Source: Planctomycetota bacterium (lineage in GTDB: Bacteria > Planctomycetota > Phycisphaerae > Phycisphaerales > SM1A02). Taken from it: a stretch of 64,000 nt of DNA. The notes beneath the pieces were generated by a model. It made no database searches and was not told the DNA's origin. It saw only the letters and a list, made by a program, of their open reading frames with translations. Location of the stretch: positions 1 to 64,000 of the forward strand of contig JAAELP010000117.1 in the NCBI GenBank assembly GCA_024226535.1, read 5' to 3'. The number at the start of each line of letters is the position of its first letter. The first letter of the stretch is position 1. Below, in pieces: positions 53,012 through 60,502 of this stretch. The translations under genes and the position numbers were made by a program.

Positions 53012-53377
53012 ATGGCCAGACGCGTGCTCATCGTCGATGACGCCCTCATCATGCGCAAGCGCATCCGGGACATCGCCGAGGGGTGCGGCTGGGAGGTGGC
53101 CGGCGAGGCGTGCAACGGTGAGGAGGCCGTCGCCCTGTACCGGCAGGAACAACCGGACCTCGTGACGCTCGACATCGTGATGCCGAAGATGGACGGCGTC
53201 ACGGCGCTCCGGGAGGTGATCGGGATGGACCCCGACGCCCGCGTCGTGATGGTGAGCGCGGTCGACCAGCGCGAGAAGCTGACCGAGTGCATCCGGACCG
53301 GCGCCATCGACTTCATCGTCAAACCCTTCGACGTGACAAGGCTCCAGAGCCTCTTCGAGAAATACCTCGCGGCATGA
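53012..53377 (+). CDS. cheY: CheY-type response regulator
   Basis: 121 residues, a single receiver domain. Acidic pair D9-D10 (IVDDA), phospho-acceptor D54 (TLDIVMPKMDG), Ser in MVSAVDQ and Lys in IVKPFD are all intact. Being a stand-alone receiver, it is the likely main CheA target; it would bind the flagellar switch in motile bacteria, but no flagellar gene is in view. A GGAGG precedes its ATG by 7 nt. Its stop overlaps cheB. Confidence 0.94.
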   Translation: MARRVLIVDDALIMRKRIRDIAEGCGWEVAGEACNGEEAVALYRQEQPDLVTLDIVMPKMDGVTALREVIGMDPDARVVMVSAVDQREKLTECIRTGAIDFIVKPFDVTRLQSLFEKYLAA

Positions 53378-54477
53378 CCGACCAGACCCGACTCCTCATC
53401 GTGGACGACTCCGCCCTGTACCGGCAGACCGTCAGCAACGTGCTACGCGACGCGAACGACGTGGAGGTCGTCGGCATCGCGAAGGACGGCGTGGACGCCC
53501 TCGAGAAGATCGAGGCGCTCGACCCGGACCTGCTGACGCTCGACGTGCAGATGCCCGACATGGACGGCATCGACGTCCTGCGCGAGATCAACCGGCGCCA
53601 GTTGCGCCCCGGCGCGATCATGCTCAGCAGCCTGACCACCGAGGGCGCCCAGGTGACCACCGACGCGTTACTCGAAGGCGCGTTCGACTTCATCCTCAAG
53701 CCCACCGGCGGCGATCCGGCCCTCAACCGACAGCGTCTCCGCGACGCCCTGGACGAGAAGATCGCCGCGTTCCGCCAGGGTCATCGCTGGCGCATCGCGC
53801 GCGAGCGCCGGCAGACGGTAGACGCCACCGAGATCGCCTCCACCGAGACCGAGGTCCTGACGCCCGGCATCACCTGCCGAGCCGTGGTCGTGGGAACCTC
53901 CACCGGCGGGCCGGCGGCGCTCAAGGTCATGCTCACTGCCCTGCCCGCCGACTTCCCCGTGCCCGTGCTCGTCGTGCAGCACATGCCCCCGCGGTACACG
54001 CAGTCGCTGGCGAGGCGCCTGAACGAGATCTGCGCGCTCGACGTGTCGGAGGCGTCCGACGGCATGGTGGTGAACCCCGGCACGGTGGTGCTCGCGCCCG
54101 GCGGTCGCCACATGAAGCTCGTCGCCGGACAGGACACGTTGCGGGCGCGGGTCACCGACGATCCCCCGGAGCACGGATGTCGCCCATCGGTGGACTACCT
54201 CCTCCGATCCGCCGTCGAGGTGTTCGACGGGCAGGCGCTCGGCGTGATCATGACCGGGATGGGCCGCGACGGTCTCCACGGCTGCGAGCTTCTGAAGGCC
54301 CGCGGCGGCCGCGTCTACGCCGAGCACGAGGAAACCTGCACGGTGTACGGCATGCCGAAGGCGATCGTCGAGCACGGGCTCGCCGACCGCGTCGTGCCGC
54401 TGGAGGGGATCGCGCGGGCGATGATCCGCCACGTGATGCGCTCCCGCGCGACGGGCGCGAAGGTGCCGACGCCATGA
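53374..54477 (+). CDS. cheB: Chemoreceptor methylesterase CheB
   Basis: 367 residues: receiver domain with D57 (DVQMPDMDG), linker, then the methylesterase domain with catalytic S176 (GTSTGGP), H203 (VVQHMPP) and an Asp in MTGMGRDG near 297. Removes methyl groups from receptors and completes the adaptation set with CheR and CheD. ATG overlaps the cheY stop (ATGA); its own stop overlaps the next gene. Confidence 0.96.
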   Translation: MTDQTRLLIVDDSALYRQTVSNVLRDANDVEVVGIAKDGVDALEKIEALDPDLLTLDVQMPDMDGIDVLREINRRQLRPGAIMLSSLTTEGAQVTTDALLEGAFDFILKPTGGDPALNRQRLRDALDEKIAAFRQGHRWRIARERRQTVDATEIASTETEVLTPGITCRAVVVGTSTGGPAALKVMLTALPADFPVPVLVVQHMPPRYTQSLARRLNEICALDVSEASDGMVVNPGTVVLAPGGRHMKLVAGQDTLRARVTDDPPEHGCRPSVDYLLRSAVEVFDGQALGVIMTGMGRDGLHGCELLKARGGRVYAEHEETCTVYGMPKAIVEHGLADRVVPLEGIARAMIRHVMRSRATGAKVPTP

Positions 54478-55889
54478 CCTCCTCCAACGGCCACGACAAC
54501 GGCGACCAGAATATCTCGGTCCTCGTCGCGGAGGACAGCCGCATCCAGGCGCAGATCCTCGCCCGGAAGCTCGCCGACGCGGGGTTCGGGGTGCGCGTGG
54601 CCGAGGACGGCGCGCTGGCGCTGGAGAACATCCGCGAACGCCGGCCGACGATCGTCATCTCCGACATCGAAATGCCCCGGATGACGGGCTACGAGCTGTG
54701 CAGCGCGGTCAAGGGGGATCCGGAGCTGCGGACGATCCCGTTCATCCTGCTGTCCACGCTCTCGGAGCCCGAGGACATCATCCGCGGGCTGGACTGCGGA
54801 GCCGACAACTACGTCACGAAGCCGTACGACCCGGAGTTCCTCATCGGGCGCGTGCGGTCGCTGATGGAGACACCGCTCGGGGCGGCCGACGATGTCGAGC
54901 CCCTGGATGTGACGCTCGCCGGACATCACTACCGCGTCAACACCAACAGCCAGCAGGTGCTGAACCTCCTCGTCTCGACGTTCGAGAACGCGGTCGAGAA
55001 GAACAACGAGCTGCTCCGGACGAACCAGGAGCTGACGCTCGCCAAGGAGCAGCTCACGGTCTGGAACGACCGGCTCGAGGAGCTGAACCAGCAGCTCACG
55101 TCGGTCAACACGCGCATGACGCGCGACCTCGACGCCGCGGCGAAGGTCCAGCAATCCCTGCTGCCGACGGATTCCCCGGCCACGGCCCGCGCCCGTTTCG
55201 CGTGGAAGTACAAGCCGTGTGACGAGCTGGCCGGCGACTTCCTGAACTTCTTCGCGCTCGACGAGAAGCATGTCGCCATCTTCGTCGTGGACGTGAGCGG
55301 CCACGGCGTGGCGTCGTCGCTGCTCTCGGTCACCGTCGGTCGCCTGATGACGCCGCAGCTCTCGAGTTCGTCGCTGCTCGTCGCACCCGGCGACGGCCCC
55401 GATGAAGTGCGCATCGTCCCGCCCATCGAGGTCGCGCGGGAGCTGAACCGGCGCTTCCCGATGGCCGAGCAGAACTACCTGTACTTCACGCTCGTCTACG
55501 GCGTGCTGAACCTCGAGACGCTGGAGTTCCGCTACGTGCTCGCCGGTCATCCGCAGGTGGTGCACGCCCCGCGGGCCGGCGCCCCCGCCCTGCTGAAGGC
55601 GTCCGGCATGGCGATCGGCTGGGTCCCGGACCTGGACTGCGAGGAGCAGACGGTGCAACTGGAGCCGGGCGACCGGATCTGGCTCTACTCCGACGGCGTC
55701 CCGGAGGCGATGGATCCGGACATGAACCAGTTCGGCGACCGCCAGCTCCTGGAGGTGGTCGAGCTGGGTCACCCGCAGCCGCTGGACGAGAGCGTGTCGC
55801 TGCTGATGAACACCGTCGAACGCTGGGGCCGCAACGGAAGCCTCAAGGACGACGTGTCCATCCTCGGCGTGGAGATCGCCGCGGGGTGA
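54474..55889 (+). CDS. Response regulator with coiled coil and PP2C/SpoIIE phosphatase output
   Basis: 471 residues. Residues ~13-130 are a receiver domain with pocket E20-D21 and phospho-acceptor D64 in VISDIEMPRMTGYE. A coiled coil (about 160-220, ELTLAKEQLTVWNDRLEELN) follows. The C-terminal 250 residues are an RsbU/SpoIIE-like phosphatase with GDFLNFFAL (Gly-Asp kept), DVSGHGVASSL, AGHPQVV and DGVPEAMDP. This resembles RsbU/IcfG-like outputs that control sigma-factor antagonists or second-messenger pathways. It is the last gene of the che operon, coupled to cheB, so CheA could activate it instead of a flagellar motor. No antagonist gene is adjacent. Confidence 0.92.
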   Translation: MTSSNGHDNGDQNISVLVAEDSRIQAQILARKLADAGFGVRVAEDGALALENIRERRPTIVISDIEMPRMTGYELCSAVKGDPELRTIPFILLSTLSEPEDIIRGLDCGADNYVTKPYDPEFLIGRVRSLMETPLGAADDVEPLDVTLAGHHYRVNTNSQQVLNLLVSTFENAVEKNNELLRTNQELTLAKEQLTVWNDRLEELNQQLTSVNTRMTRDLDAAAKVQQSLLPTDSPATARARFAWKYKPCDELAGDFLNFFALDEKHVAIFVVDVSGHGVASSLLSVTVGRLMTPQLSSSSLLVAPGDGPDEVRIVPPIEVARELNRRFPMAEQNYLYFTLVYGVLNLETLEFRYVLAGHPQVVHAPRAGAPALLKASGMAIGWVPDLDCEEQTVQLEPGDRIWLYSDGVPEAMDPDMNQFGDRQLLEVVELGHPQPLDESVSLLMNTVERWGRNGSLKDDVSILGVEIAAG

Positions 55890-55922
55890 CGGCGGGCCGG
55901 CGCCGGGCCAACACCGTAAGGA

Positions 55923-56741
55923 CTACTCGGAGGCCAGGACCTGCCGACCGTTGAGCGGCTGCACGGGCCGGTTGTTGTCGCCGATGACCGCGTGGATCTT
56001 CCCGATCTGCGACGCGGAAAGCTCGACCGGTGACCTGAAGACGAACCAGAGCACGTCCTCGGTGCACGGAGGTGTCGTCAGGGAACCCTCGTACCGGTAG
56101 TAGCCGCGATCCGAGGGGAGGAACCTCTCGGAATCCATGGTGGCGGTCGATGTTCGAGCGCGGTTCGCCGCGGAGGGGAGATAGTCCAGGATCCGATCGA
56201 ACTCCGGATCGTGCGAGCCGGCGTTGATCATCAGCGACACCACCGCAACGTCACCGCCGGCGCTCTTGTGAACGAGGTGCACCTCCATGTCGGCATGCCG
56301 GCCACGGACGGTGTGCTCGCTCGGCGTATGGAAGTGGAACTGCTGGAGCGTGTACCTCGTGCCGTCGACCACGATGGCGCTGGTCTGGTCTCCGATCTCC
56401 TCGATCGTGTGCCCGTTGTAGACGAGGTTGATGCTTTCGGGTCGGTAGTCGAACTCGATCGGGGCGAGGTCCCGCGCGATCGCCCCGCGGAGGTCGATCG
56501 GCGACTGCTGTCGTCCGGTGCTGGCGAGCACGTACTCCGGACTCAGGTCGCCCCAGTGCTCCGGTCCGATCTCCCCTTCGTATCCCCACTCCGCCGCGGG
56601 GACCTGCTCCTCCGTGTGGAAGTACTGGTGAGCGTCGGAGTCGCCGGCGACGGAGCGACTGCCGTCATCGGTCGAGCAGCCGGGAACGGCGCCGAGCGCG
56701 AGGATCAGCAACCATCGCGGATCGCGGGTGATGCGTCGCAT
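55923..56741 (-). CDS. Alpha-type carbonic anhydrase, lipoprotein
   Basis: 272 residues. Interconverts CO2 and bicarbonate with zinc. The signal has lipobox GAVPGC (Cys22), so the enzyme is periplasmic or outer-membrane attached. Zinc ligands are the two His of QFHFH and the His of MEVHLVH; the proton relay context QSPIDLRG and the LTTPPCTE loop fit the alpha class. Start is the ATG at 56741 since GGAG lies 6 nt upstream; an ATG at 56753 would be the alternative. Isolated on the minus strand, it lies back to back with the Mrr-like gene. Length matches bacterial alpha-carbonic anhydrases. Confidence 0.94.
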   Translation of the reverse strand: MRRITRDPRWLLILALGAVPGCSTDDGSRSVAGDSDAHQYFHTEEQVPAAEWGYEGEIGPEHWGDLSPEYVLASTGRQQSPIDLRGAIARDLAPIEFDYRPESINLVYNGHTIEEIGDQTSAIVVDGTRYTLQQFHFHTPSEHTVRGRHADMEVHLVHKSAGGDVAVVSLMINAGSHDPEFDRILDYLPSAANRARTSTATMDSERFLPSDRGYYRYEGSLTTPPCTEDVLWFVFRSPVELSASQIGKIHAVIGDNNRPVQPLNGRQVLASE

Positions 56742-56838
56742 GGGAATCTCCATGTTTGCTTTCGAGGCGGCGTACGCCGAGGATCTTACGGAGAGCCCGA
56801 TCGAGCGCCAACGACCTATCATGCCGCAGAGGTTCACG

Positions 56839-57438
56839 ATGCAGATTCGATGCCGAAACTGCGGTGCCATCCGGGCGATCCCCAAGTACCACGGCTCGAT
56901 GCTGGTGACCTGCCCCGACTGCGAGTGGCAGGAGATGCTCCCGCCGCGCCGGCATCTTCCCAAAGAGCTGGATCATCGCGCGGGCGACGCGTTCGCCGCG
57001 CGCGCGCAACGGCAGGCGGCGGTCCGCGCGTTGCTCGACGAGGTCTCGCCGCTGTCACAGCATCGGTTCGAGCAGTTCTGCGCGTCGTTGTTCAGCTCCC
57101 GCGGGCACGAGGTCGCGTTGGCCGACCAGATGTTCGACGAAAGCCACGCCCTCGAGCTTCGCTCGGGCAGCGATTCGGTCTTCGTCGCGTGCCGGCCGGT
57201 CGAGCACCGGGTCACCGTCGACGACCTCGAACGTCTCGCGGGAGCGATGCGTCACGGCAGCGCCGCCGGCGGGATCTGCGTCACGAACGGCGACCTCGAT
57301 GACGCCTGCCAGGCATTCGCCACCGACGCCAAGATCGAGTTGATCGACTTGGACCGCCTCGTCGAACTCCTCACGGACGTGCCGATCGAACAACTCCGCG
57401 AGTGGATCGATCCTGCCGAGGTCACGCCAGCCGAGTAG
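56839..57438 (+). CDS. Zinc-ribbon protein with a Mrr-like restriction endonuclease fold
   Basis: 199 residues. Residues 5-28 carry two CxxC pairs (C5-C8 and C25-C28), a zinc ribbon. The C-terminal ~120 residues resemble the Mrr_cat/DUF restriction-endonuclease fold, in which a catalytic D/E-x-K motif is expected: SQHRFEQFCASLFSSRGHEV, then DESHALELRSGSDSVFVACR. A Lys at the catalytic position is not obvious, so nuclease activity is doubtful. Start is ATG at 56839 (AGAGG 6 nt upstream); an ATG at 56821 is an alternative. It precedes pspA by 69 nt on the same strand and could be part of that operon. Confidence 0.7.
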   Translation: MQIRCRNCGAIRAIPKYHGSMLVTCPDCEWQEMLPPRRHLPKELDHRAGDAFAARAQRQAAVRALLDEVSPLSQHRFEQFCASLFSSRGHEVALADQMFDESHALELRSGSDSVFVACRPVEHRVTVDDLERLAGAMRHGSAAGGICVTNGDLDDACQAFATDAKIELIDLDRLVELLTDVPIEQLREWIDPAEVTPAE

Positions 57439-57507
57439 CGCCGGAGTTGACACCGTCTCAGCGACCTCGGAGAATGGCCGCAACCCGCTCCTCACCAGGG
57501 AGACCCG

Positions 57508-58245
57508 ATGATCCTCTCCAAGTTCTGGCGCGCGATCAAAGCGCAGATCAACAAGCTCGCGAACCACTTCTGGACGGCCGATCCGATCGCCCAGATGCAG
57601 TACGAGTACGACTCGGCGGTCGAGCAACTCAAGAGCGGGCGCGAGGGGCTGGAGCAGTACCGCGCGCTCGTCGAGCGGGTGTCCCGGCAGGTCGCGTCCT
57701 CGAAGAAGCACGAGACGAAGATCGCGGCGAAGATCAAGGCGTACCTGACCGCGGGCGACCGCGAGTCCGCCGCGAACTTCGCGCTCGAGCTCAAGAAGGT
57801 GCGTGACGAGCTGACCGAAAACGAGTCTCAGCTCGTCATGCACGAGAAGTCCTACGAGAACAACCTGCTCAAGATCAAGCACGCCGGCTCGAAGCTCGCC
57901 AAGGTGCGCGAGAAGATCCAGAAGTACGACGCCGAGCTGAAGATGAGCCGCGCCGAGGCGGAGATGGCCAAGCTCTCGCAGAGCTTCGACTTCGACGTGA
58001 CGACCGACTTCGGCCAGATCGAGCAGGTCATCCAGGACAAGATCGGCCTCAACCGCGCCAAGGCGCGCGTCGCCGCGGATCTCAGCGAGGAGGGCGTCGT
58101 CGACGTCGAGCGCGAGCAGGCGATGGAGAAGGCACTCGCCGAGGATGCCCTCCGCGAGTTCGAGATCGACCTCGGCCTCATCTCCCCCGAGACGGCGGAG
58201 GTGCGCCCGACGACCAAGCACCTGGGTCAGGAGACCGAAAGTTGA
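57508..58245 (+). CDS. PspA/IM30-family membrane-remodelling protein
   Basis: 245 residues, almost all helical. The N-terminal amphipathic segment (MILSKFWRAIKAQINKLANH) and the long coiled-coil hairpins (helices about 25-110 and 110-165) match PspA/IM30/Vipp1, now recognised as the bacterial branch of the ESCRT-III superfamily. These proteins polymerise on membranes, preserve the proton gradient and remodel bilayers. The PspA-binding partner PspF is not nearby; instead a AAA ATPase follows 51 nt downstream. GGGAG lies 7-8 nt before the ATG. Confidence 0.9.
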   Translation: MILSKFWRAIKAQINKLANHFWTADPIAQMQYEYDSAVEQLKSGREGLEQYRALVERVSRQVASSKKHETKIAAKIKAYLTAGDRESAANFALELKKVRDELTENESQLVMHEKSYENNLLKIKHAGSKLAKVREKIQKYDAELKMSRAEAEMAKLSQSFDFDVTTDFGQIEQVIQDKIGLNRAKARVAADLSEEGVVDVEREQAMEKALAEDALREFEIDLGLISPETAEVRPTTKHLGQETES

Positions 58246-58296
58246 ACCGTGGTGCCCCGAACGGCGCGTTGACGGTGAAACAACGGGGGTAGTGCA

Positions 58297-60159
58297 TTGG
58301 ACGGCCCTGAGCAGGACACGGTCGCCGGCACGGAAGACGACACGAACGCGCCCACGGACCTGAAGAAGCCGCCGCCCGGAGACGGTCCCGCGGCGCCGGT
58401 CGTCGTGCCCAAGCGTCTTCCCGACTGGTATCCGGCGTGGGCCCGCGCGCTCGCGGAGCTGTACTTCTCCGGCACCACGTGCCTCTTCGTGCTGCACGGC
58501 AACGTGAACGACAACGTCTGCGTCGCGGGCACGGCCGAGGACGAGACGACGTACGGCAGCCTCCCCGATTTTCTCGCGACCCGGCTCTTCGGCCGGTGGG
58601 ACGTCGTGCTGAGCTACGACCTCGGTCGCGGCCTGCGCCCGCTGGCGGGCTCGGACCCCGCGCGTCTCCGCGAGATGGTCACGCACACCGCCGCTCTCGG
58701 CGAGCCTTCGCGTTGGCCGCGCACGCCGGAGAAGGCGTTCTTCATGATCGATCGCTACCTCAACCGCACCTTGCTCCAGGACAAGGACGACGGGCCGGCG
58801 AGCGTGGCCATCGTGATCCAGCACGCGGAGTACGTCGTGCCCAGCGCGGACATCGCGAGCGTGGCGCACGCGCAGGGCTCCCTTCTCGTGCGCCTCCTCG
58901 AGTGGGCGCGAAGCCCTCACCTCAAGCGGCAGAACATCGCCTTCTGTCTCATCGCGAACAACCTCAGCGAGATGAACAGCCGGCTGATCAAGAGCCCCTA
59001 CGTGGCGGCGATCGAGATCCCCATGCCCGCCGACGAGGAACGAAGCCGCTTCGCCACGTGGGCGACGGGCGATGAGGACGACCTCGCGGCGTACAGCGAC
59101 TTCACCGCCGACCAGCTTGCGGCGATGTCCAACGGGCTGAGCCTGGTCGATCTCAACATCGTCCTCGCGCAGGCCCGCACCGGGACCCGGCACATCGACG
59201 GGGCGATGTTCCGATCGCTCAAGAAGAGCCTGATCGAACGGCAGTGCTACGGGCTGCTCGAGTTCTTCGAGCCGTCGCACACGATGGACATGGTCGTGGG
59301 ACACGGCGCCGCCAAGGACCGTCTGCGCGGCGACGCTGACATCATCACGCGGGGGCAACTCGACTTCGCCCCCATGGGCTACCTGATCTGCGGTCCCGTC
59401 GGCACCGGCAAGACGTTCCTCGCCGAGTGCTACGCGGGCTCGATCGGCATTCCCTGCGTCAAGCTCCGCAACTTCCGGTCCAAGTACGTGGGCGAGACCG
59501 AAGGCAACCTGGAGCGCGTGCTGACCGTGTTGCGCTCGCTCGGCCCGGTCGTCGTGATCATCGACGAAGCGGACGCCGCGCTGGGCACCCGCGAGGCGAG
59601 CGGCGACTCCGGCACGTCGAGCCGTGTCTTCTCGATGATCGCGAGCCAGATGGGGGACACGCGCTACCGCGGGAAGATCGTCTGGATGCTGCTGACGAGC
59701 CGCCCGGATCGCCTGCCGGTCGACCTCAAGCGACAGGGCCGCGCGGAGGTGCACATCCCGCTCTTCTATCCCTCGAACGAGGACGAGTACCGCGCGATGT
59801 TCCGGGTGATGGGACGCAAGAATAAAGTGCGTCTCGCCGACGACGCCGTCGCGCACGTCGAGCCGGGCCCCCGCCGCCTGAGCGGATCGGACATCGAGAG
59901 CGTGGTGCTCGCCGCGAACCGGCTGGCGCTGACCGATCAACGTCGCGACGTCACCCGCGCCGACGTCGACGTCGCCCTGCGCGATTTCATCCCCTCTGCC
60001 CAGGGGCTGGAGCGCGAAGCGCAGGAGCTCTCCGCGGTGCTCGAATGTACCCAACTCGGCTTCCTGCCCGAGGCCTGGCGCGAGAAGGTCGACCAGCCGA
60101 ACGGGCGCACGGCGATCCAGGAGCGCCTGGTGGCGATCCGACAGATTCTCGAAGACTGA
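58297..60159 (+). CDS. Tandem AAA ATPase with degenerate first module, linked to pspA
   Basis: 620 residues. The C-terminal module (about 330-600) is a full AAA ATPase: Walker A GPVGTGKT (366-373), Walker B VVIIDEAD (about 417-424), sensor-1 WMLLTSRPD, arginine-finger-type KRQGRAEVHIP and lid GSDIESVVLAA. The N-terminal 40-310 looks like a second, degenerate AAA module: the Walker A position reads LFVLHGNVND, the Walker B position SVAIVIQHAEYV, and a sensor-1-like FCLIANNLSEMNSRL follows. The start is TTG preceded by GGGGGT. By analogy with Vps4 it could disassemble or move PspA polymers. Confidence 0.88.
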   Translation: MDGPEQDTVAGTEDDTNAPTDLKKPPPGDGPAAPVVVPKRLPDWYPAWARALAELYFSGTTCLFVLHGNVNDNVCVAGTAEDETTYGSLPDFLATRLFGRWDVVLSYDLGRGLRPLAGSDPARLREMVTHTAALGEPSRWPRTPEKAFFMIDRYLNRTLLQDKDDGPASVAIVIQHAEYVVPSADIASVAHAQGSLLVRLLEWARSPHLKRQNIAFCLIANNLSEMNSRLIKSPYVAAIEIPMPADEERSRFATWATGDEDDLAAYSDFTADQLAAMSNGLSLVDLNIVLAQARTGTRHIDGAMFRSLKKSLIERQCYGLLEFFEPSHTMDMVVGHGAAKDRLRGDADIITRGQLDFAPMGYLICGPVGTGKTFLAECYAGSIGIPCVKLRNFRSKYVGETEGNLERVLTVLRSLGPVVVIIDEADAALGTREASGDSGTSSRVFSMIASQMGDTRYRGKIVWMLLTSRPDRLPVDLKRQGRAEVHIPLFYPSNEDEYRAMFRVMGRKNKVRLADDAVAHVEPGPRRLSGSDIESVVLAANRLALTDQRRDVTRADVDVALRDFIPSAQGLEREAQELSAVLECTQLGFLPEAWREKVDQPNGRTAIQERLVAIRQILED

Positions 60160-60196
60160 TCCCAACGAACGTGACCCGACCCCGAAGGAGCACACC

Positions 60197-60493
60197 ATGG
60201 CAGGCGGAACCAGGACGAGCTGGCTCGCGGACGATGGCAGCGTCGCCGTCGACGATCTGGCCCGAAGGATGGAATCCTTCGTGAAGACGATGGCCGACGG
60301 CATCGTGAGCGACGATGAGCTGGCGGCGCAGGAGAAGCGGCTCGCCGATCTCATGCGCGACATCGAGCCCAAGCTCGACGATGCGATGCACGCGCGGATC
60401 ACGGAGCTTCTCTGCGAACTGACGGCGTTTGATATCATGCAGGTCGTGCACGCCATGCAGGCGTCACAGCCCAAGACGGTCTTCAACGGCTAG
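60197..60493 (+). CDS. 98-residue protein of unknown function in the pspA-AAA operon
   Basis: Small acidic, helical protein (DDLARRMESFVKTMADGIVS, then DDELAAQEKRLADLMRDIEP). No signal peptide, no membrane segment and no known motif. The heptad spacing of hydrophobic residues suggests a helical hairpin that could bind PspA or the AAA ATPase. Strong GAAGGAG 8 nt before the ATG. It lies 37 nt after the AAA gene and 9 nt before the next gene, so it is part of the operon. Confidence 0.82.
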   Translation: MAGGTRTSWLADDGSVAVDDLARRMESFVKTMADGIVSDDELAAQEKRLADLMRDIEPKLDDAMHARITELLCELTAFDIMQVVHAMQASQPKTVFNG

Positions 60494-60502
60494 GAGTCAA
60501 CC

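Noticed and set aside
46608-55889. Flagellar operon attached to the che genes
   Set aside because: No fli, flg, flh or mot gene was recognised on either side of the cluster.
57055-60486. A 1143-codon minus-strand frame opposite pspA and the AAA gene
   Set aside because: It spans several real plus-strand genes and has no motif; it is an artefact of GC-rich codon use.
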